The position numbers and the translations under genes are program-made. From Planctomycetaceae bacterium (GTDB lineage: Bacteria; Planctomycetota; UBA1135; GCA-002686595): DNA of 64,000 nt. The notes beneath the pieces are model-generated. The model searched no databases, had not been told where the DNA came from, and saw only the letters and a list, made by a program, of their open reading frames with translations. Positions 54,037-63,055 of this stretch are shown here, in pieces; position 1 is the stretch's first letter, and every line of letters starts with the position of its first letter. Location: contig WYBT01000044.1 in the NCBI GenBank assembly GCA_011525785.1, forward strand, positions 135,090 to 199,089, read 5' to 3'.

Positions 54037-54462
54037 ATGTCGCTCGCAAACAACTGGCTGAATCCGAGTGTCGCCTGTTCGACGCTCGCGCTGTTCTTCG
54101 CGCCGTTCGCCTGCGGCGCTGGCCCTGGTCCGGACTGCAAGACCAAGGAGGTCCAGACGCGGCTGTTCGACGATCAGCAGACTCGCGTCAACTGGACCGT
54201 CGAAGTGTGTCTGACGCCCGGCGAGCCGCCGATCGTGACCGTCAGCGTGACTGGGAAGACTGTGCCCGGAGGCGCTCCGGTCACGCCGTCCAATGTCGTA
54301 GTCGTCGAGCGGAACGGCGCCGACCAGCGCGTCGACGCCCACGGCGGCTCAAATAACTCGACAGTGACGTTCGACGTCGATCCGCAGACCGAGAAGCTGT
54401 CTGTCACCGTCGGGCGACACACCGGACACACTGCGACCGCGACGTTCAGCATGAACGAGTGA
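54037..54462 (+). CDS. Small secreted Cys-containing protein of unknown function
   Basis: 141 residues. The signal peptide is SVACSTLALFFAPFACGAG, with Cys near the cleavage point (weak lipobox). The mature part is beta-rich with Cys in GPDCKTKEVQT and VEVCLTPGEPP that could form a disulfide, and a Thr/Val-rich end (NNSTVTFDVDPQTEKLSVTVG). AGGAG lies eight bases before the ATG at 54037, which fixes the start over an upstream in-frame ATG. Second gene of the pair that starts at 53477. No family was recognised. Confidence 0.7.
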   Translation: MSLANNWLNPSVACSTLALFFAPFACGAGPGPDCKTKEVQTRLFDDQQTRVNWTVEVCLTPGEPPIVTVSVTGKTVPGGAPVTPSNVVVVERNGADQRVDAHGGSNNSTVTFDVDPQTEKLSVTVGRHTGHTATATFSMNE

Positions 54463-54587
54463 TGCGCTCAGAGCGCTCGTTGGATGGATGCCATCGAGCC
54501 GGCCCTGAAGACGGTTCGGACTGATCGTCGAGCCGCACCGCACGTGAACTCCGCGCGCAACAGGCGCTTGATACGCTGCGCGCTCTC

Positions 54588-55544
54588 ATGAGCACTCCGG
54601 CGACGCCTCGACAAGAGTCTCCCGCGCCTTCCGCACACGACGCGCATCAAGTCGGCATCGATCTGGGCGGCACGTCCGTCAAGGCTGGCGTGGTCACCCA
54701 CGACGGCCGCATCCTCCAAGAGCGCAACTACGACCCCGGCTTCTCGCGCGGACCGGCGGCGGTGCTCGACACGCTGGCCGGGATCTTTCGCGAGCTCGGC
54801 GGCGGTGAACGGCTCGGAATCGGAGTGCCCGGGCTGCTCGACCGCCCCCGCGGTCACTTGATCGCGAGCCCCAACCTGCCGGGCTTCGTCGACCTCGACA
54901 TGCGCGGCGAGCTCGCGCGGCGCGTCGGTCTCGCGCCCGAGCGCGTTCACGTCGAAAACGACGCCAACGCCGCGGCCGTGGGCGAGCTGTGGCTCGGCGC
55001 GGGCCGCGGCGAGCGCGACGCGCTGATGGTGACGCTCGGAACTGGCATCGGCGGCGGGCTGATCCTGAACGGCGAGCTCTACGCCGGCGCCGGCATGGCG
55101 GGCGAGGTCGGTCACATCGTCGTCGATCCCGCTGGACCGCCGTGCGGCTGCGGCAAGCGCGGCTGCGTCGAGACGCTCGCTTCCGCCACGGCCGCGAAAC
55201 GCCGCGCGCTCGCCGCGCAATTGCCGCCCGACGCCCCCGGCGATCTCGTGATGCTCACCGAGCGCGCTCGCGCCGGCGCCCTGGCCGAGTCGGCGCTCCT
55301 GCGCGAGATCGGACGCGATCTGGGGCGCGGGCTGGGCCCGGTGCTGTGCCTGCTCGACTTGCGCGTGTACGTGTTCGGCGGCGGGTTCTCCGCGGCGCTC
55401 GATCTGCTCCAGAGCGGCGTCCGCGAGGGACTGGAAGAGCGCAGCTACGGCGGCCGCGCGCCGGCGGTGAAGCTCCTCGGGGCCACGCTGGGCCCCGCGG
55501 CGGGCTGGATCGGCGCGGCCCGCGTCGCGATGCTCGCGCGCTGA
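54588..55544 (+). CDS. ROK-family sugar kinase (glucokinase-like)
   Basis: 318 residues. ATP-dependent phosphorylation of a hexose in the cytoplasm. The ATP loop is VGIDLGGTSVKAGVV; the sugar site is VHVENDANAAAVGELWLGAG; LMVTLGTGIGGGLILNGELYAG follows; the ROK zinc site is EVGHIVVDPAGPPCGCGKRGCVETLAS, with His and three Cys. No N-terminal helix-turn-helix, so it is a kinase, not a ROK repressor. The first about 20 residues are disordered and Pro-rich. The sugar is not determined; glucose is the common substrate of this type. Confidence 0.93.
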   Translation: MSTPATPRQESPAPSAHDAHQVGIDLGGTSVKAGVVTHDGRILQERNYDPGFSRGPAAVLDTLAGIFRELGGGERLGIGVPGLLDRPRGHLIASPNLPGFVDLDMRGELARRVGLAPERVHVENDANAAAVGELWLGAGRGERDALMVTLGTGIGGGLILNGELYAGAGMAGEVGHIVVDPAGPPCGCGKRGCVETLASATAAKRRALAAQLPPDAPGDLVMLTERARAGALAESALLREIGRDLGRGLGPVLCLLDLRVYVFGGGFSAALDLLQSGVREGLEERSYGGRAPAVKLLGATLGPAAGWIGAARVAMLAR

Positions 55545-55614
55545 ACTGCGCCCCGACCAACACCTCAGCGCGGCGCAACGCCGCGGTGCGCGAGCGCGCT
55601 ACTCTGCTGCGTCG

Positions 55615-56562
55615 ATGAACTCCTCCCCCGCCATCTCGGTCCGCGAGCTCAGCAAGGTCTACGGCCGCGGCCTGTTCGGCGCCGAAGGCGTGACCGCCGT
55701 GGACCGCGTGACGCTCGAAGTGGCGCGCGGCCAAGTGTTCGGCCTGCTCGGGCCGAACGGCGCCGGCAAGACGACGCTGGTCAAGATGCTGCTGGGCCTG
55801 GCGCGCAGCACGAGCGGCGCAGCTCAGTTGCTGGGCCAGCCCGTCGGCGACCCGGCGGTCCGTCGCAAGGTCGGCTACTTGCCCGAAGGTCACCGCTTGC
55901 CGCCGTACCTCACGGGCGTGCAGATGCTCGAGCTGTTCGGCCAGATGTGCGGCTGCGAGCGCGAGCAGTTGCGCAAGCGCGTGCCGGAGATCCTCGAGCA
56001 GGTCGGCATGCGCGACGCCGCCAAGCGCAAGATCCGCGAGTACTCCAAGGGCATGACGCAGCGCATCGGGCTCGCGCAGGCGATGATCCACGAGCCCGAC
56101 GTGATCATCCTCGACGAACCGACCGACGGCGTGGACCCGGTCGGTCGCGCTGCGGTGCGGCAGATCGTGCAGGGCCTCAAGGAGCGCGGCGCAACGGTGT
56201 TCATCAACTCGCACCTCTTGGCCGAGGTCGAGCTGATCTGCGACCGCGTCGTGATCATGGTCAAGGGCAAGGTCGTGCGCGAAGGCGCCATCGACGAGCT
56301 CACGCCGCGCACCGGTCGCTACCGCTTCGAGCTGCACCCCGTGCCGCCGAACTTGCGCGTGATCCTCGGCGACCTCGGCGCGGGCTTCGAGGCGCACGCA
56401 AGCGGCTTCGAGCTGCAGCTCAGCGATGCCGAGCTCGACCAGTGCATCGACAAGCTGCGCGCCGCGGGCGTTTCGATCCGCGGCGTGCTCGCGCGCCGGC
56501 TCAACCTCGAGCAGGCCTTCATCCAGCTCGTCAAGGCGGGCCAGCAGGGAGCCGCGTCGTGA
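55615..56562 (+). CDS. ABC transporter ATP-binding protein
   Basis: 315 residues. Walker A is GPNGAGKTTLVKMLLG, the signature is EYSKGMTQRIGLAQAM (SKGM in place of SGGQ, frequent in exporter ATPases of the ABC-2 type), Walker B is VIILDEPTDGVDPVG, and the switch His is in NSHLLAEVEL. The C-terminal about 80 residues (YRFELHPVPPNLRVILGDLG) form the extra domain of CcmA/NatA-like exporters. It is translationally coupled to the permease gene (GTGA at 56559-56562). The exported substrate is unknown. Confidence 0.95.
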   Translation: MNSSPAISVRELSKVYGRGLFGAEGVTAVDRVTLEVARGQVFGLLGPNGAGKTTLVKMLLGLARSTSGAAQLLGQPVGDPAVRRKVGYLPEGHRLPPYLTGVQMLELFGQMCGCEREQLRKRVPEILEQVGMRDAAKRKIREYSKGMTQRIGLAQAMIHEPDVIILDEPTDGVDPVGRAAVRQIVQGLKERGATVFINSHLLAEVELICDRVVIMVKGKVVREGAIDELTPRTGRYRFELHPVPPNLRVILGDLGAGFEAHASGFELQLSDAELDQCIDKLRAAGVSIRGVLARRLNLEQAFIQLVKAGQQGAAS

Positions 56563-57995
56563 ACACAACGATCGCCCGCTCGCTGTTGCGCGACGCCTAC
56601 TACCAGGTCGTCGACAACCTCGGCTTCCGCATCCTCGCGGTGCTGTTCCTCTTGCCGGCGCTGTTCCTGCTGCTGGTCGGCTTCCGCGAGGACGGCATCT
56701 GGATCGCGCGCTACTGGCGCTGGGACTACGCCGACTGGTTGCCCGACGCGGCCGCGGCCGCGCGCGCGCTCACGCCCACCGACATCGCCGAGCAACGCCT
56801 CAAACTGCTCGAGAGCCTGGTCGACGTCGTGCTGTACGCCGCCGATCAGTACGGAACGCTGTTCGGCATCGCCGCCATCGCCTTCTTCGTGCCGCAGATG
56901 CTCGAGCGCGGCGCCGCGGACGTGGTCTTCAGCAAGCCCGTCTCGCGCCTGGCGCTGCTACTCTCGCGCTACGTCGCGGGCCTGGTGTTCGTCGGCCTGC
57001 TGACGCTTGTGCTCGTGGGCGGCATGTTCGTCGGGCTGTGGCTCACCTCGGACTACGTCGAGTTCGGCCTGCTCTGGAGCGTCCCGACGCTGGTCTACAG
57101 CTTCGCCGTGTTCCACGCGATCTCCTGCACGATCGGCGTGTTCACGCGCAGCTCGATCGCCGCCATCCTGCTCACGATCGTGTTCATGCCGTTCAACTGC
57201 GGGATGAGCGTGTGGTACGAGAGCCACGCCGTTCAGCAGCACGAAGAGGCGCAGCGCGTCGAGCGCGGGGAAGCACCGCGCGAGCGCGACTTGACCGGGA
57301 TGGCGCTCGACACGTTCGTCGACGCCTACCACCTGGCGATGCCCAAGACCTCGGACGGAATGCTGATCGCCAAGAAGCTGCGCAAGCGCGTCGAGCGCCA
57401 GGAAGCCGAGTTCAGCGACGAAGAGCTGGGCCTGAGCGTCGCAGAGGCGCCGTCGGGCTTCACGCGCGACGTGCGCAGCTCGTTCCACCGCGAGGGCGTG
57501 GCGTGGATCGCGCCGCATCCTTCTGGCGGCGGCGAGGCCTCGTGGCGCTTCAAGCGCGAGAGCGTGGAGCGCGCGGGCAAGCGCAGCGATGTCGTCAAGC
57601 AGCTGCGCAAGGACCTGGGCGTCGAGGCCAAGCTCGTCACGCTCTCGGGCGTGAGCGCCAACCGCTTCGAGTGGCGCGAGAAGCGCGGCGAGGAGGAGCG
57701 TCTGCGCCGCAAGTGGGTCGCGCAGCTGGACGACACGCTCTTGCTGATCGACTACGACGCCGAGGCCAAGTGGGCCGAGGATGCAGCGAACGAGCACGCC
57801 GCGCGCGTCTTTGCCGCGGGCTGGACGATCGAGGCGCCGACGGCGCGGCGCCTGGAGGCCCAGAGCTACGACGGCTTGTTCGGCTGGGACGCGCCCTGGC
57901 GCTTCAACGCCGCGCTGTCGGTCGGCACGACGCTTCTGTTCATCGTGGCGATGCTCGCACTGGGCTGGTGGCGCCTCGCGCGCATCGATTTTTGA
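56559..57995 (+). CDS. ABC-2 type transporter permease
   Basis: 478 residues. Hydrophobic segments: FRILAVLFLLPALFLLLVGF, QYGTLFGIAAIAFFVPQML, YVAGLVFVGLLTLVLVGGMFVGLWL, LVYSFAVFHAISCTIGVF, IAAILLTIVFMPFNCGM and the C-terminal FNAALSVGTTLLFIVAMLALGWW. Between the last two lies a polar region of about 220 residues (about 225-445), much larger than in ordinary ABC-2 permeases; VFSKPVSRLALLLSRYVAG is a common ABC-2 coupling stretch. The large loop presumably faces outside and may bind cargo. GTG start at 56559 overlaps the ATPase stop. Confidence 0.9.
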   Translation: MNTTIARSLLRDAYYQVVDNLGFRILAVLFLLPALFLLLVGFREDGIWIARYWRWDYADWLPDAAAAARALTPTDIAEQRLKLLESLVDVVLYAADQYGTLFGIAAIAFFVPQMLERGAADVVFSKPVSRLALLLSRYVAGLVFVGLLTLVLVGGMFVGLWLTSDYVEFGLLWSVPTLVYSFAVFHAISCTIGVFTRSSIAAILLTIVFMPFNCGMSVWYESHAVQQHEEAQRVERGEAPRERDLTGMALDTFVDAYHLAMPKTSDGMLIAKKLRKRVERQEAEFSDEELGLSVAEAPSGFTRDVRSSFHREGVAWIAPHPSGGGEASWRFKRESVERAGKRSDVVKQLRKDLGVEAKLVTLSGVSANRFEWREKRGEEERLRRKWVAQLDDTLLLIDYDAEAKWAEDAANEHAARVFAAGWTIEAPTARRLEAQSYDGLFGWDAPWRFNAALSVGTTLLFIVAMLALGWWRLARIDF

Positions 57996-57999
57996 ACCC

Positions 58000-59433
58000 G
58001 TGACGCCCGGTGTGGATGCAGCGCTCCTGGCGCAGTTGCGCGCGGTCACCGGCGAGGCCGGGCTGATCAGCGATCCGACGCGCCTGCTCTCGTACGAGTG
58101 CGACGGCCTCGCGCTGCTCCAACAGCGCCCGGCCTGCGTCGTGTTGCCGCGCACCACCGACGAGTGCGCGCGCGCCGTGGCGCTGCTGCACCGCGCAGGC
58201 GTGCCGATCGTCGGACGCGGCGCGGGCACGGGCCTGTCGGGCGGCGCCACGCCGGTCGAGGGCGGCGCGATCGTGGGCCTGGCGCGCATGCGCGAAATCC
58301 TCGCGCTCGACGTCGAGAACCGCACCGCGCGCGTGCAGGCCGGGCTGGTGAACGTCGACTTGAGCTTCGCCGCCGAACAGCATGGCCTGTTCTACGCGCC
58401 CGATCCTTCGAGCCAGCACGCCTGCACGATCGGCGGCAACATCGGCGAGAACTCGGGCGGTCCGCACTGCTTCAAGTACGGCTCGACCAACCGCCACGTG
58501 CTGGGCCTGACGATCGTGCGCCACGACGGCAGCGTGCTCGACCTCTCGCGCGTGCAGCTCGATCCGCTCGGCTACGACCTGCTCGGGCTGTTCGTCGGCA
58601 GCGAAGGCATGTTCGGCATCGCGACCGAGATCGTGGTGCAGCTCATGCCGATCCAACCGGTGGTCGAGACGGTGCTCGCGATCTTCAAGGACCTCGACGG
58701 CGCCTGCGATTCGGTGAGCGACGTGATCGCCGCCGGCCACGAGCCCGTGGCGCTCGAGATCCTCGATCGACTGACGATCGAAGCGGTCGAGGCCAGCATC
58801 TTCGCCGCCGGCTATCCCAAGGACGCGGAGGCGGTGCTGCTCATCGAGTGCGAGGGCAGCGAGGCCGAGGTCGCTTCCAGCCTCGACGAGATCCTGGCCG
58901 TCGTGCGCCGCCGCGGCGCGATCGACGTGCGCCGCGCGCGCAACGCGCACGAGCGCAAGAAGCTGTGGGCCGGCCGCAAGGGCGCCTTCGGTGCGATGGG
59001 CCGCATCGCGCCGGACTTGTACGTCGCCGATGTGGTCGTGCCGCGCACGAAGTTGCGCGAACTCGTGCTCGGCACGACGCGCATCGCGCACGAACGCGGC
59101 CTCAAGCTCTCCAACGTGTTCCACGCCGGCGACGGCAACCTGCATCCGAACATCAGCTACGACCGCCGCAATCCCGACGAGGTGAGGCGCGTGCTCGAAG
59201 CCGGCGACGAGATCATGGAGCTGGTGGTCAAGGCCGGCGGTTCGCTGACCGGCGAGCACGGCGTGGGCCTCGAGAAGCAGGCCGCGATGACGCAGGTCTT
59301 CGACGAACCCAGCCTGCGCACGATGTGCGCGGTGCGCGACGCCTGGGACCCGCAGCGGCGCATGAATCCGGGCAAGTTGATCCCCGTGCACGCCTGCCGC
59401 GAGATGCGCGGCGCGCTGAGGCCGAAGGCGTGA
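58000..59433 (+). CDS. glcD: Glycolate oxidase FAD subunit GlcD
   Basis: 477 residues. FAD-linked oxidation of glycolate to glyoxylate. The FAD_binding_4 domain has VVLPRTTDECARAVALLHR, IVGRGAGTGLSGGATPVEGG, APDPSSQHACTIGGNIGENSGG and LGLFVGSEGMFGIATEI. The C-terminal oxidase domain has NVFHAGDGNLHPNISYD and GSLTGEHGVGLEKQAAM, carrying the His residues of the active site. D-lactate dehydrogenases share this fold, but the glcE and glcF genes downstream support glycolate. The GTG start is 4 bp after the permease stop; the stop overlaps glcE (GTGA). Confidence 0.94.
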   Translation: MTPGVDAALLAQLRAVTGEAGLISDPTRLLSYECDGLALLQQRPACVVLPRTTDECARAVALLHRAGVPIVGRGAGTGLSGGATPVEGGAIVGLARMREILALDVENRTARVQAGLVNVDLSFAAEQHGLFYAPDPSSQHACTIGGNIGENSGGPHCFKYGSTNRHVLGLTIVRHDGSVLDLSRVQLDPLGYDLLGLFVGSEGMFGIATEIVVQLMPIQPVVETVLAIFKDLDGACDSVSDVIAAGHEPVALEILDRLTIEAVEASIFAAGYPKDAEAVLLIECEGSEAEVASSLDEILAVVRRRGAIDVRRARNAHERKKLWAGRKGAFGAMGRIAPDLYVADVVVPRTKLRELVLGTTRIAHERGLKLSNVFHAGDGNLHPNISYDRRNPDEVRRVLEAGDEIMELVVKAGGSLTGEHGVGLEKQAAMTQVFDEPSLRTMCAVRDAWDPQRRMNPGKLIPVHACREMRGALRPKA

Positions 59434-60710
59434 ACACGACGAGCGTGAACGCTGCGCTCGCGCAGATCGTCGGTGCGGCCCATGTGTCCGCCCAGCGCGC
59501 GCGTTTCGACGCGCCGGAGGCGCCGCTCGCCTGTCCCGCAAGCGTCGGCGAGGTCAGCGAGCTCTTGAAGCTCGCCGCGCGCGACTCGCTGCGCGTCGTG
59601 CCGATCGGGCTCGGCTCCAAACTCGGATGGTGCGGCGCAGCTGAGCGCGTCGACTTCCTGCTCTCGACGCGCCGGCTGGTCGGCGCGGTCTCGCACGAAC
59701 CCGCGGACGGAACGCTCGCCGTGCGCGCGGGCGAGAGCATGGCGGAGCTAAACGAACGCGTCTCGCGCGGCGGCCACCGATTGACGCCCGATGTCGCGCG
59801 CCCTGCGAGCTGCACGATCGGCGGCGTCGTCGCCGCGGGCCAATCGGGCATCGACCGCCTGCGCTTCGGGCCCGTGCGCCATCACGTGCTCGGCGTCGAG
59901 GCCGTGCTCGGCGATGGGACCATCACACGCAGCGGCGGCCGGCTGGTGAAGAACGTGACCGGCTTCGACCTGCACCGGCTGTACACGGGCTCGCACGGCA
60001 CGCTGTGCGTGCTGACCGAGATCGCGCTGCGCCTGTTCCCCGCGCCAGAGCGCGAGGCCTGGATCACGCTCTCGCCCCGCGATCTCGCCCACGGCCTCGA
60101 ACTTGCCCGCGCCGCGCGCGCACTGCCGCTGCGCGCCGTTTCGATCACGCTCGCGAGCCTCGCAACGCCCGCGGGCGACGCGCCTTGGTCGCTGCACGCG
60201 CGGCTCTTCGGCAAGCGCGCGGCGGTCGAGGCCGAACTCGCCGCGCTGTGTGCGAGCTGGCGCGGGGCGCAGGTGCAAGAGGATGTCGCTGCGCGCGCGA
60301 GCGCGGACGCACTGCGCGACGCGACGAGCTTCAGCGAGAGTTCACAGGCCTCGCTCGCGCTCGCGTGCGAGCCGGCGCAGCTCTCCAAGCTGCTGTCGGA
60401 CGTGCTGGCGCTTCTCGGCGAGGCCACGTGGCCGCGCCACGTCGCCGTTCAGCCGCTCGAAGCCCGCATCGACCTGGGACTGCCGCCGCACGTCGCACCG
60501 GCGCTGCTGCGCGACTTCGCGCGGCGCGCGCGCGCGGTCGCGACGCGGCACGGCGGTTCGGCCCACGTGCGGAACGCGCCGCTCGAAGCGCTCAACGGGC
60601 TCGATCCGTTCGCCGACGAGCTTCCCGGGCTCGAACTGATGCGCGAGTTGCGCTCGCAACTCGATCCCCGCGGCGTTTTCGCGCGCGGACGCTTCGCGGG
60701 AGGTCTGTGA
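59430..60710 (+). CDS. glcE: Glycolate oxidase FAD-binding subunit GlcE
   Basis: 426 residues. A shorter relative of GlcD: CPASVGEVSELLKLAARDSLRVVPIGLGSK, TLAVRAGESMAELNERV, RPASCTIGGVVAAGQSG, VLGDGTITRSGGRLVKNVTGFDLHRLYTGSHGTLCVLTEIALRLFP; the last stretch (K-N-V-x-G-F-D-L) is the GlcE signature. It lacks the metal/His part of GlcD and acts as a second FAD subunit. The GTG at 59430 overlaps the glcD stop and its own stop overlaps the glcF ATG by one base (60710), so the three are translated as one unit. Confidence 0.93.
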   Translation: MNTTSVNAALAQIVGAAHVSAQRARFDAPEAPLACPASVGEVSELLKLAARDSLRVVPIGLGSKLGWCGAAERVDFLLSTRRLVGAVSHEPADGTLAVRAGESMAELNERVSRGGHRLTPDVARPASCTIGGVVAAGQSGIDRLRFGPVRHHVLGVEAVLGDGTITRSGGRLVKNVTGFDLHRLYTGSHGTLCVLTEIALRLFPAPEREAWITLSPRDLAHGLELARAARALPLRAVSITLASLATPAGDAPWSLHARLFGKRAAVEAELAALCASWRGAQVQEDVAARASADALRDATSFSESSQASLALACEPAQLSKLLSDVLALLGEATWPRHVAVQPLEARIDLGLPPHVAPALLRDFARRARAVATRHGGSAHVRNAPLEALNGLDPFADELPGLELMRELRSQLDPRGVFARGRFAGGL

Positions 60711-62002
60711 TGGAGCCCAACGCGCTGGTCGATTACGTCAAGAGCCTGGACTGCATCCACTGCGGTCTGTGCCTGCGCACCTGCCCGACCTACCAGCTCA
60801 CCGGCGTCGAGTCGTCGAGTCCGCGCGGCCGCATCTACCTGATGCGCGCGGTGGCCGAGAACAAGCTCGAGGCCAGCGACCCGCACTACCGCGAAGAGCT
60901 CGACTATTGCCTGGTGTGCCGCCACTGCGAGAGCGTGTGCCCCGCGGGCGTGCGCTTCGGCGAGATGATGGAGACCGCGCGCGCAGGCGCGGCCAAGGCT
61001 GCGCCGCGCGGCGCGCTCGAGCGCTTCGCACGCTGGGTCGGTTTCCAAGTCGTGCTGCCCAGCCGCTTCTGGCTCTCGCTCTCGATCTCCGCGCTGCGTT
61101 TCGCGCAGCGCACCGGCCTGTTGCGCCTGGCGGCGAAGTTCGCCGGCGCGCGCAAGGAGGCGCTGCTCTCGATGCCTGCAGCTCCTCCGGCGAGCGAGCG
61201 CCGTTCGCTGCCCGAGCGCACTCCCGCGCGCGGCGCGCAGCGCGGCGAGGTCGCGCTGCTCGAAGGCTGCGTGATGCCCGAGCTGTTCGGCCGCGTGAAC
61301 CGCGCCAGCGCCGCGGTGCTCGCCGACATCGGCTACGCGTGCCGCACGGCGCGCGGACATGTGTGTTGCGGCGCCCTGCACGCGCACAACGGCGAACTCG
61401 AGGGCGCGCGCGAGCTCGCCCGCACGACGATCGCGAGCTACGAGCGCCTCGGCGACGCGCCCATCGTCGTCAACAGCGCGGGCTGCGGGGCGCACATGAA
61501 GGCCTACGGCACGTTGCTCGAAGACGATCCGGCCTGGCGCGAGCGCGCGAAGCGCTTCTCCAAGCGCGTGGTCGACTTCAGCGAGTTCGTCGCTGCGAAC
61601 GCGCCCGCCGACTGGCGACCGCACGCCGCGCCGGGCCTGGGCAAGCTCACCTACGACGATCCCTGCCACCTGTGCCACGGCCAGCAGATCCGCTCGCAAC
61701 CGCGCGAGCTCCTGGCGCGCGTGAGCGGCGCCGAGCGCGTGGAGCTCGCGAACGCCGAGTCGTGCTGCGGCTCGGCGGGCATCTACTCACTCTTGCGGCC
61801 GGGCGACAGCCAGGCGGTGTTCGAGCCCAAGGCGCGCGCCTTCGCTGCGAGCGGCGCGGACACGCTCGTCACCGCCAACCCCGGCTGCCACCTGCAGTGG
61901 GAGTCGGGCCTCGCGCGCCTGGGCGTGAAGGCGCGCGTCGTGCACATCGCCGAGGTGCTCGCGCCGAGCGACCCCGACAGCGCGCGCGCGAACGTCAGAT
62001 GA
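60710..62002 (+). CDS. glcF: Glycolate oxidase iron-sulfur subunit GlcF
   Basis: 430 residues. Two 4Fe-4S motifs near the N-terminus, DCIHCGLCLRTCPTYQL and DYCLVCRHCESVCPAGVRF, pass electrons from the FAD subunits to the quinone pool. Two CCG-type Cys domains follow: ALLEGCVMPELFGRVN with VCCGALHAHNGE and NSAGCGAHM, and PCHLCHGQQI with ESCCGSAGIYSLL and NPGCHLQ. These belong to the heterodisulfide-reductase-like fold. The last gene of glcDEF, its 3' end overlapping the opposite-strand YbjQ gene by 8 bp. Confidence 0.95.
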   Translation: MEPNALVDYVKSLDCIHCGLCLRTCPTYQLTGVESSSPRGRIYLMRAVAENKLEASDPHYREELDYCLVCRHCESVCPAGVRFGEMMETARAGAAKAAPRGALERFARWVGFQVVLPSRFWLSLSISALRFAQRTGLLRLAAKFAGARKEALLSMPAAPPASERRSLPERTPARGAQRGEVALLEGCVMPELFGRVNRASAAVLADIGYACRTARGHVCCGALHAHNGELEGARELARTTIASYERLGDAPIVVNSAGCGAHMKAYGTLLEDDPAWRERAKRFSKRVVDFSEFVAANAPADWRPHAAPGLGKLTYDDPCHLCHGQQIRSQPRELLARVSGAERVELANAESCCGSAGIYSLLRPGDSQAVFEPKARAFAASGADTLVTANPGCHLQWESGLARLGVKARVVHIAEVLAPSDPDSARANVR

Positions 62003-62312
62003 CGACGGCCGTGCCGCTGGCGCTGACCATCAGCATGCCGTTGGCCGCGCCGAGCACTTCGTAGTCGAGGTCGATGCCGACCACGGCGTTGCCGCCCAGC
62101 TCCGACGCGCGCTGCGCCAGCTCGTCGAGCGCCATCTTCCGCGCGCTCGCCAGCTCGCGCTCGTAGGTGGCCGAGCGGCCGCCGACGATGTCGCGCACGT
62201 TGGCGAACATGTCCTTGAAGACGTTGGCGCCGAGCACGGCCTCGCCGGTCACGACACCCAGGTACTGACGGATCGGGCGGCCTTCGAGCGTGGGAGTGGT
62301 GCTGAGGATCAT
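61995..62312 (-). CDS. YbjQ/UPF0145 family protein
   Basis: 105 residues, the normal size of this family. It begins ILSTTPTLEGRPIRQYLGVVTGEAVLGANVFKDMFANVRDI and continues GGRSATYERELASARKMALDEL and GGNAVVGIDLDYEVLG, matching the heavy-metal-binding-annotated YbjQ proteins, small pentameric beta/alpha proteins whose role is not firmly known. The ATG at 62312 is fixed by family length. Convergent with glcF, with 8 bp of overlap; the next minus-strand gene upstream ends 42 bp away. Confidence 0.93.
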   Translation of the reverse strand: MILSTTPTLEGRPIRQYLGVVTGEAVLGANVFKDMFANVRDIVGGRSATYERELASARKMALDELAQRASELGGNAVVGIDLDYEVLGAANGMLMVSASGTAVVI

Positions 62313-62353
62313 GGCTGTGGATGCGGTGCGATCGGAGGAGGGAGAGGTGCGGC

Positions 62354-63055
62354 CTAGCGCGGCTCGAGCGCGGCCAGGAACTCGGCCACCGGCTCGAACG
62401 AACCGGCGAAGCCGCGACCGAAGCGCGCCGAGAGCAAACGCGGCTGGCCGGCGCGGCTGAGGTTGACGCGCACCACGTCGCGGAACGTGCCGCCGGCTTC
62501 GAACTCGCGTTCGAGCACGGCGGCGCACTCCAGCTCGCCCCAGGGAACGAGATCGCGGCGCAGGATGCGCTTGCCGCCCTCGGAGGGAATCGAGTTCCAC
62601 TCGCCGTTGAACTCGTAGCCGCCGCGGACGAGGCGCTCGAGGTCGTCCTTGGCGCTGTGCAGCGGCAGGTCGATGAGCGCGATCTCGCGCGGTGCGGCGC
62701 CGCTCTGGCCCCACTCGACGCGGCTCCAGTCGAAGCGCGGCTGCTCGCTGCCCTCGACGCGCTTGGGCGCTTCGGCCTTGGGCGGCTCGGGCGCGAGGCC
62801 CTCGCGCTCGAAGACGAGCACGACATCGCCGCGCGCGAGTTCCTGGGCTTGCGCGAGCTTCCAGCCCGCCGGCAGCTCGCGCGGCTCGAAGCGCTCTTCG
62901 AAAGCTGCGCCCGGATCGAGCGCTTGCGCGCGCGTCGTCGCCATCCACCACAGCGATGCGACGAGCAACGCGAGCGCGCCCAACGCGCCCAGCACGTGCG
63001 TCGTGCGCGCGTGCGTCGGCTTTGCGTCCCCGGCCAGCGCGGCGCTCGCGTTCAT
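62354..63055 (-). CDS. Membrane-anchored protein of unknown function
   Basis: 233 residues. One membrane helix (THVLGALGALALLVASLWWMA, about 19-40) and a mixed alpha/beta domain outside (LVFEREGLAPEP, IALIDLPLHSAKDDLERLVRGGYEF, FRDVVRVNLSRAGQPRLLSARFG). The ATG overlaps the stop of the gene upstream (ATGA, 63052-63055), so both are made together. The two share an architecture: short cytosolic tail, one helix, then a domain ending with EFLA (SFEPVAEFLAALEP here, EVIEFLAPF there), which hints at distant relatedness. No family was recognised. Confidence 0.75.
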   Translation of the reverse strand: MNASAALAGDAKPTHARTTHVLGALGALALLVASLWWMATTRAQALDPGAAFEERFEPRELPAGWKLAQAQELARGDVVLVFEREGLAPEPPKAEAPKRVEGSEQPRFDWSRVEWGQSGAAPREIALIDLPLHSAKDDLERLVRGGYEFNGEWNSIPSEGGKRILRRDLVPWGELECAAVLEREFEAGGTFRDVVRVNLSRAGQPRLLSARFGRGFAGSFEPVAEFLAALEPR

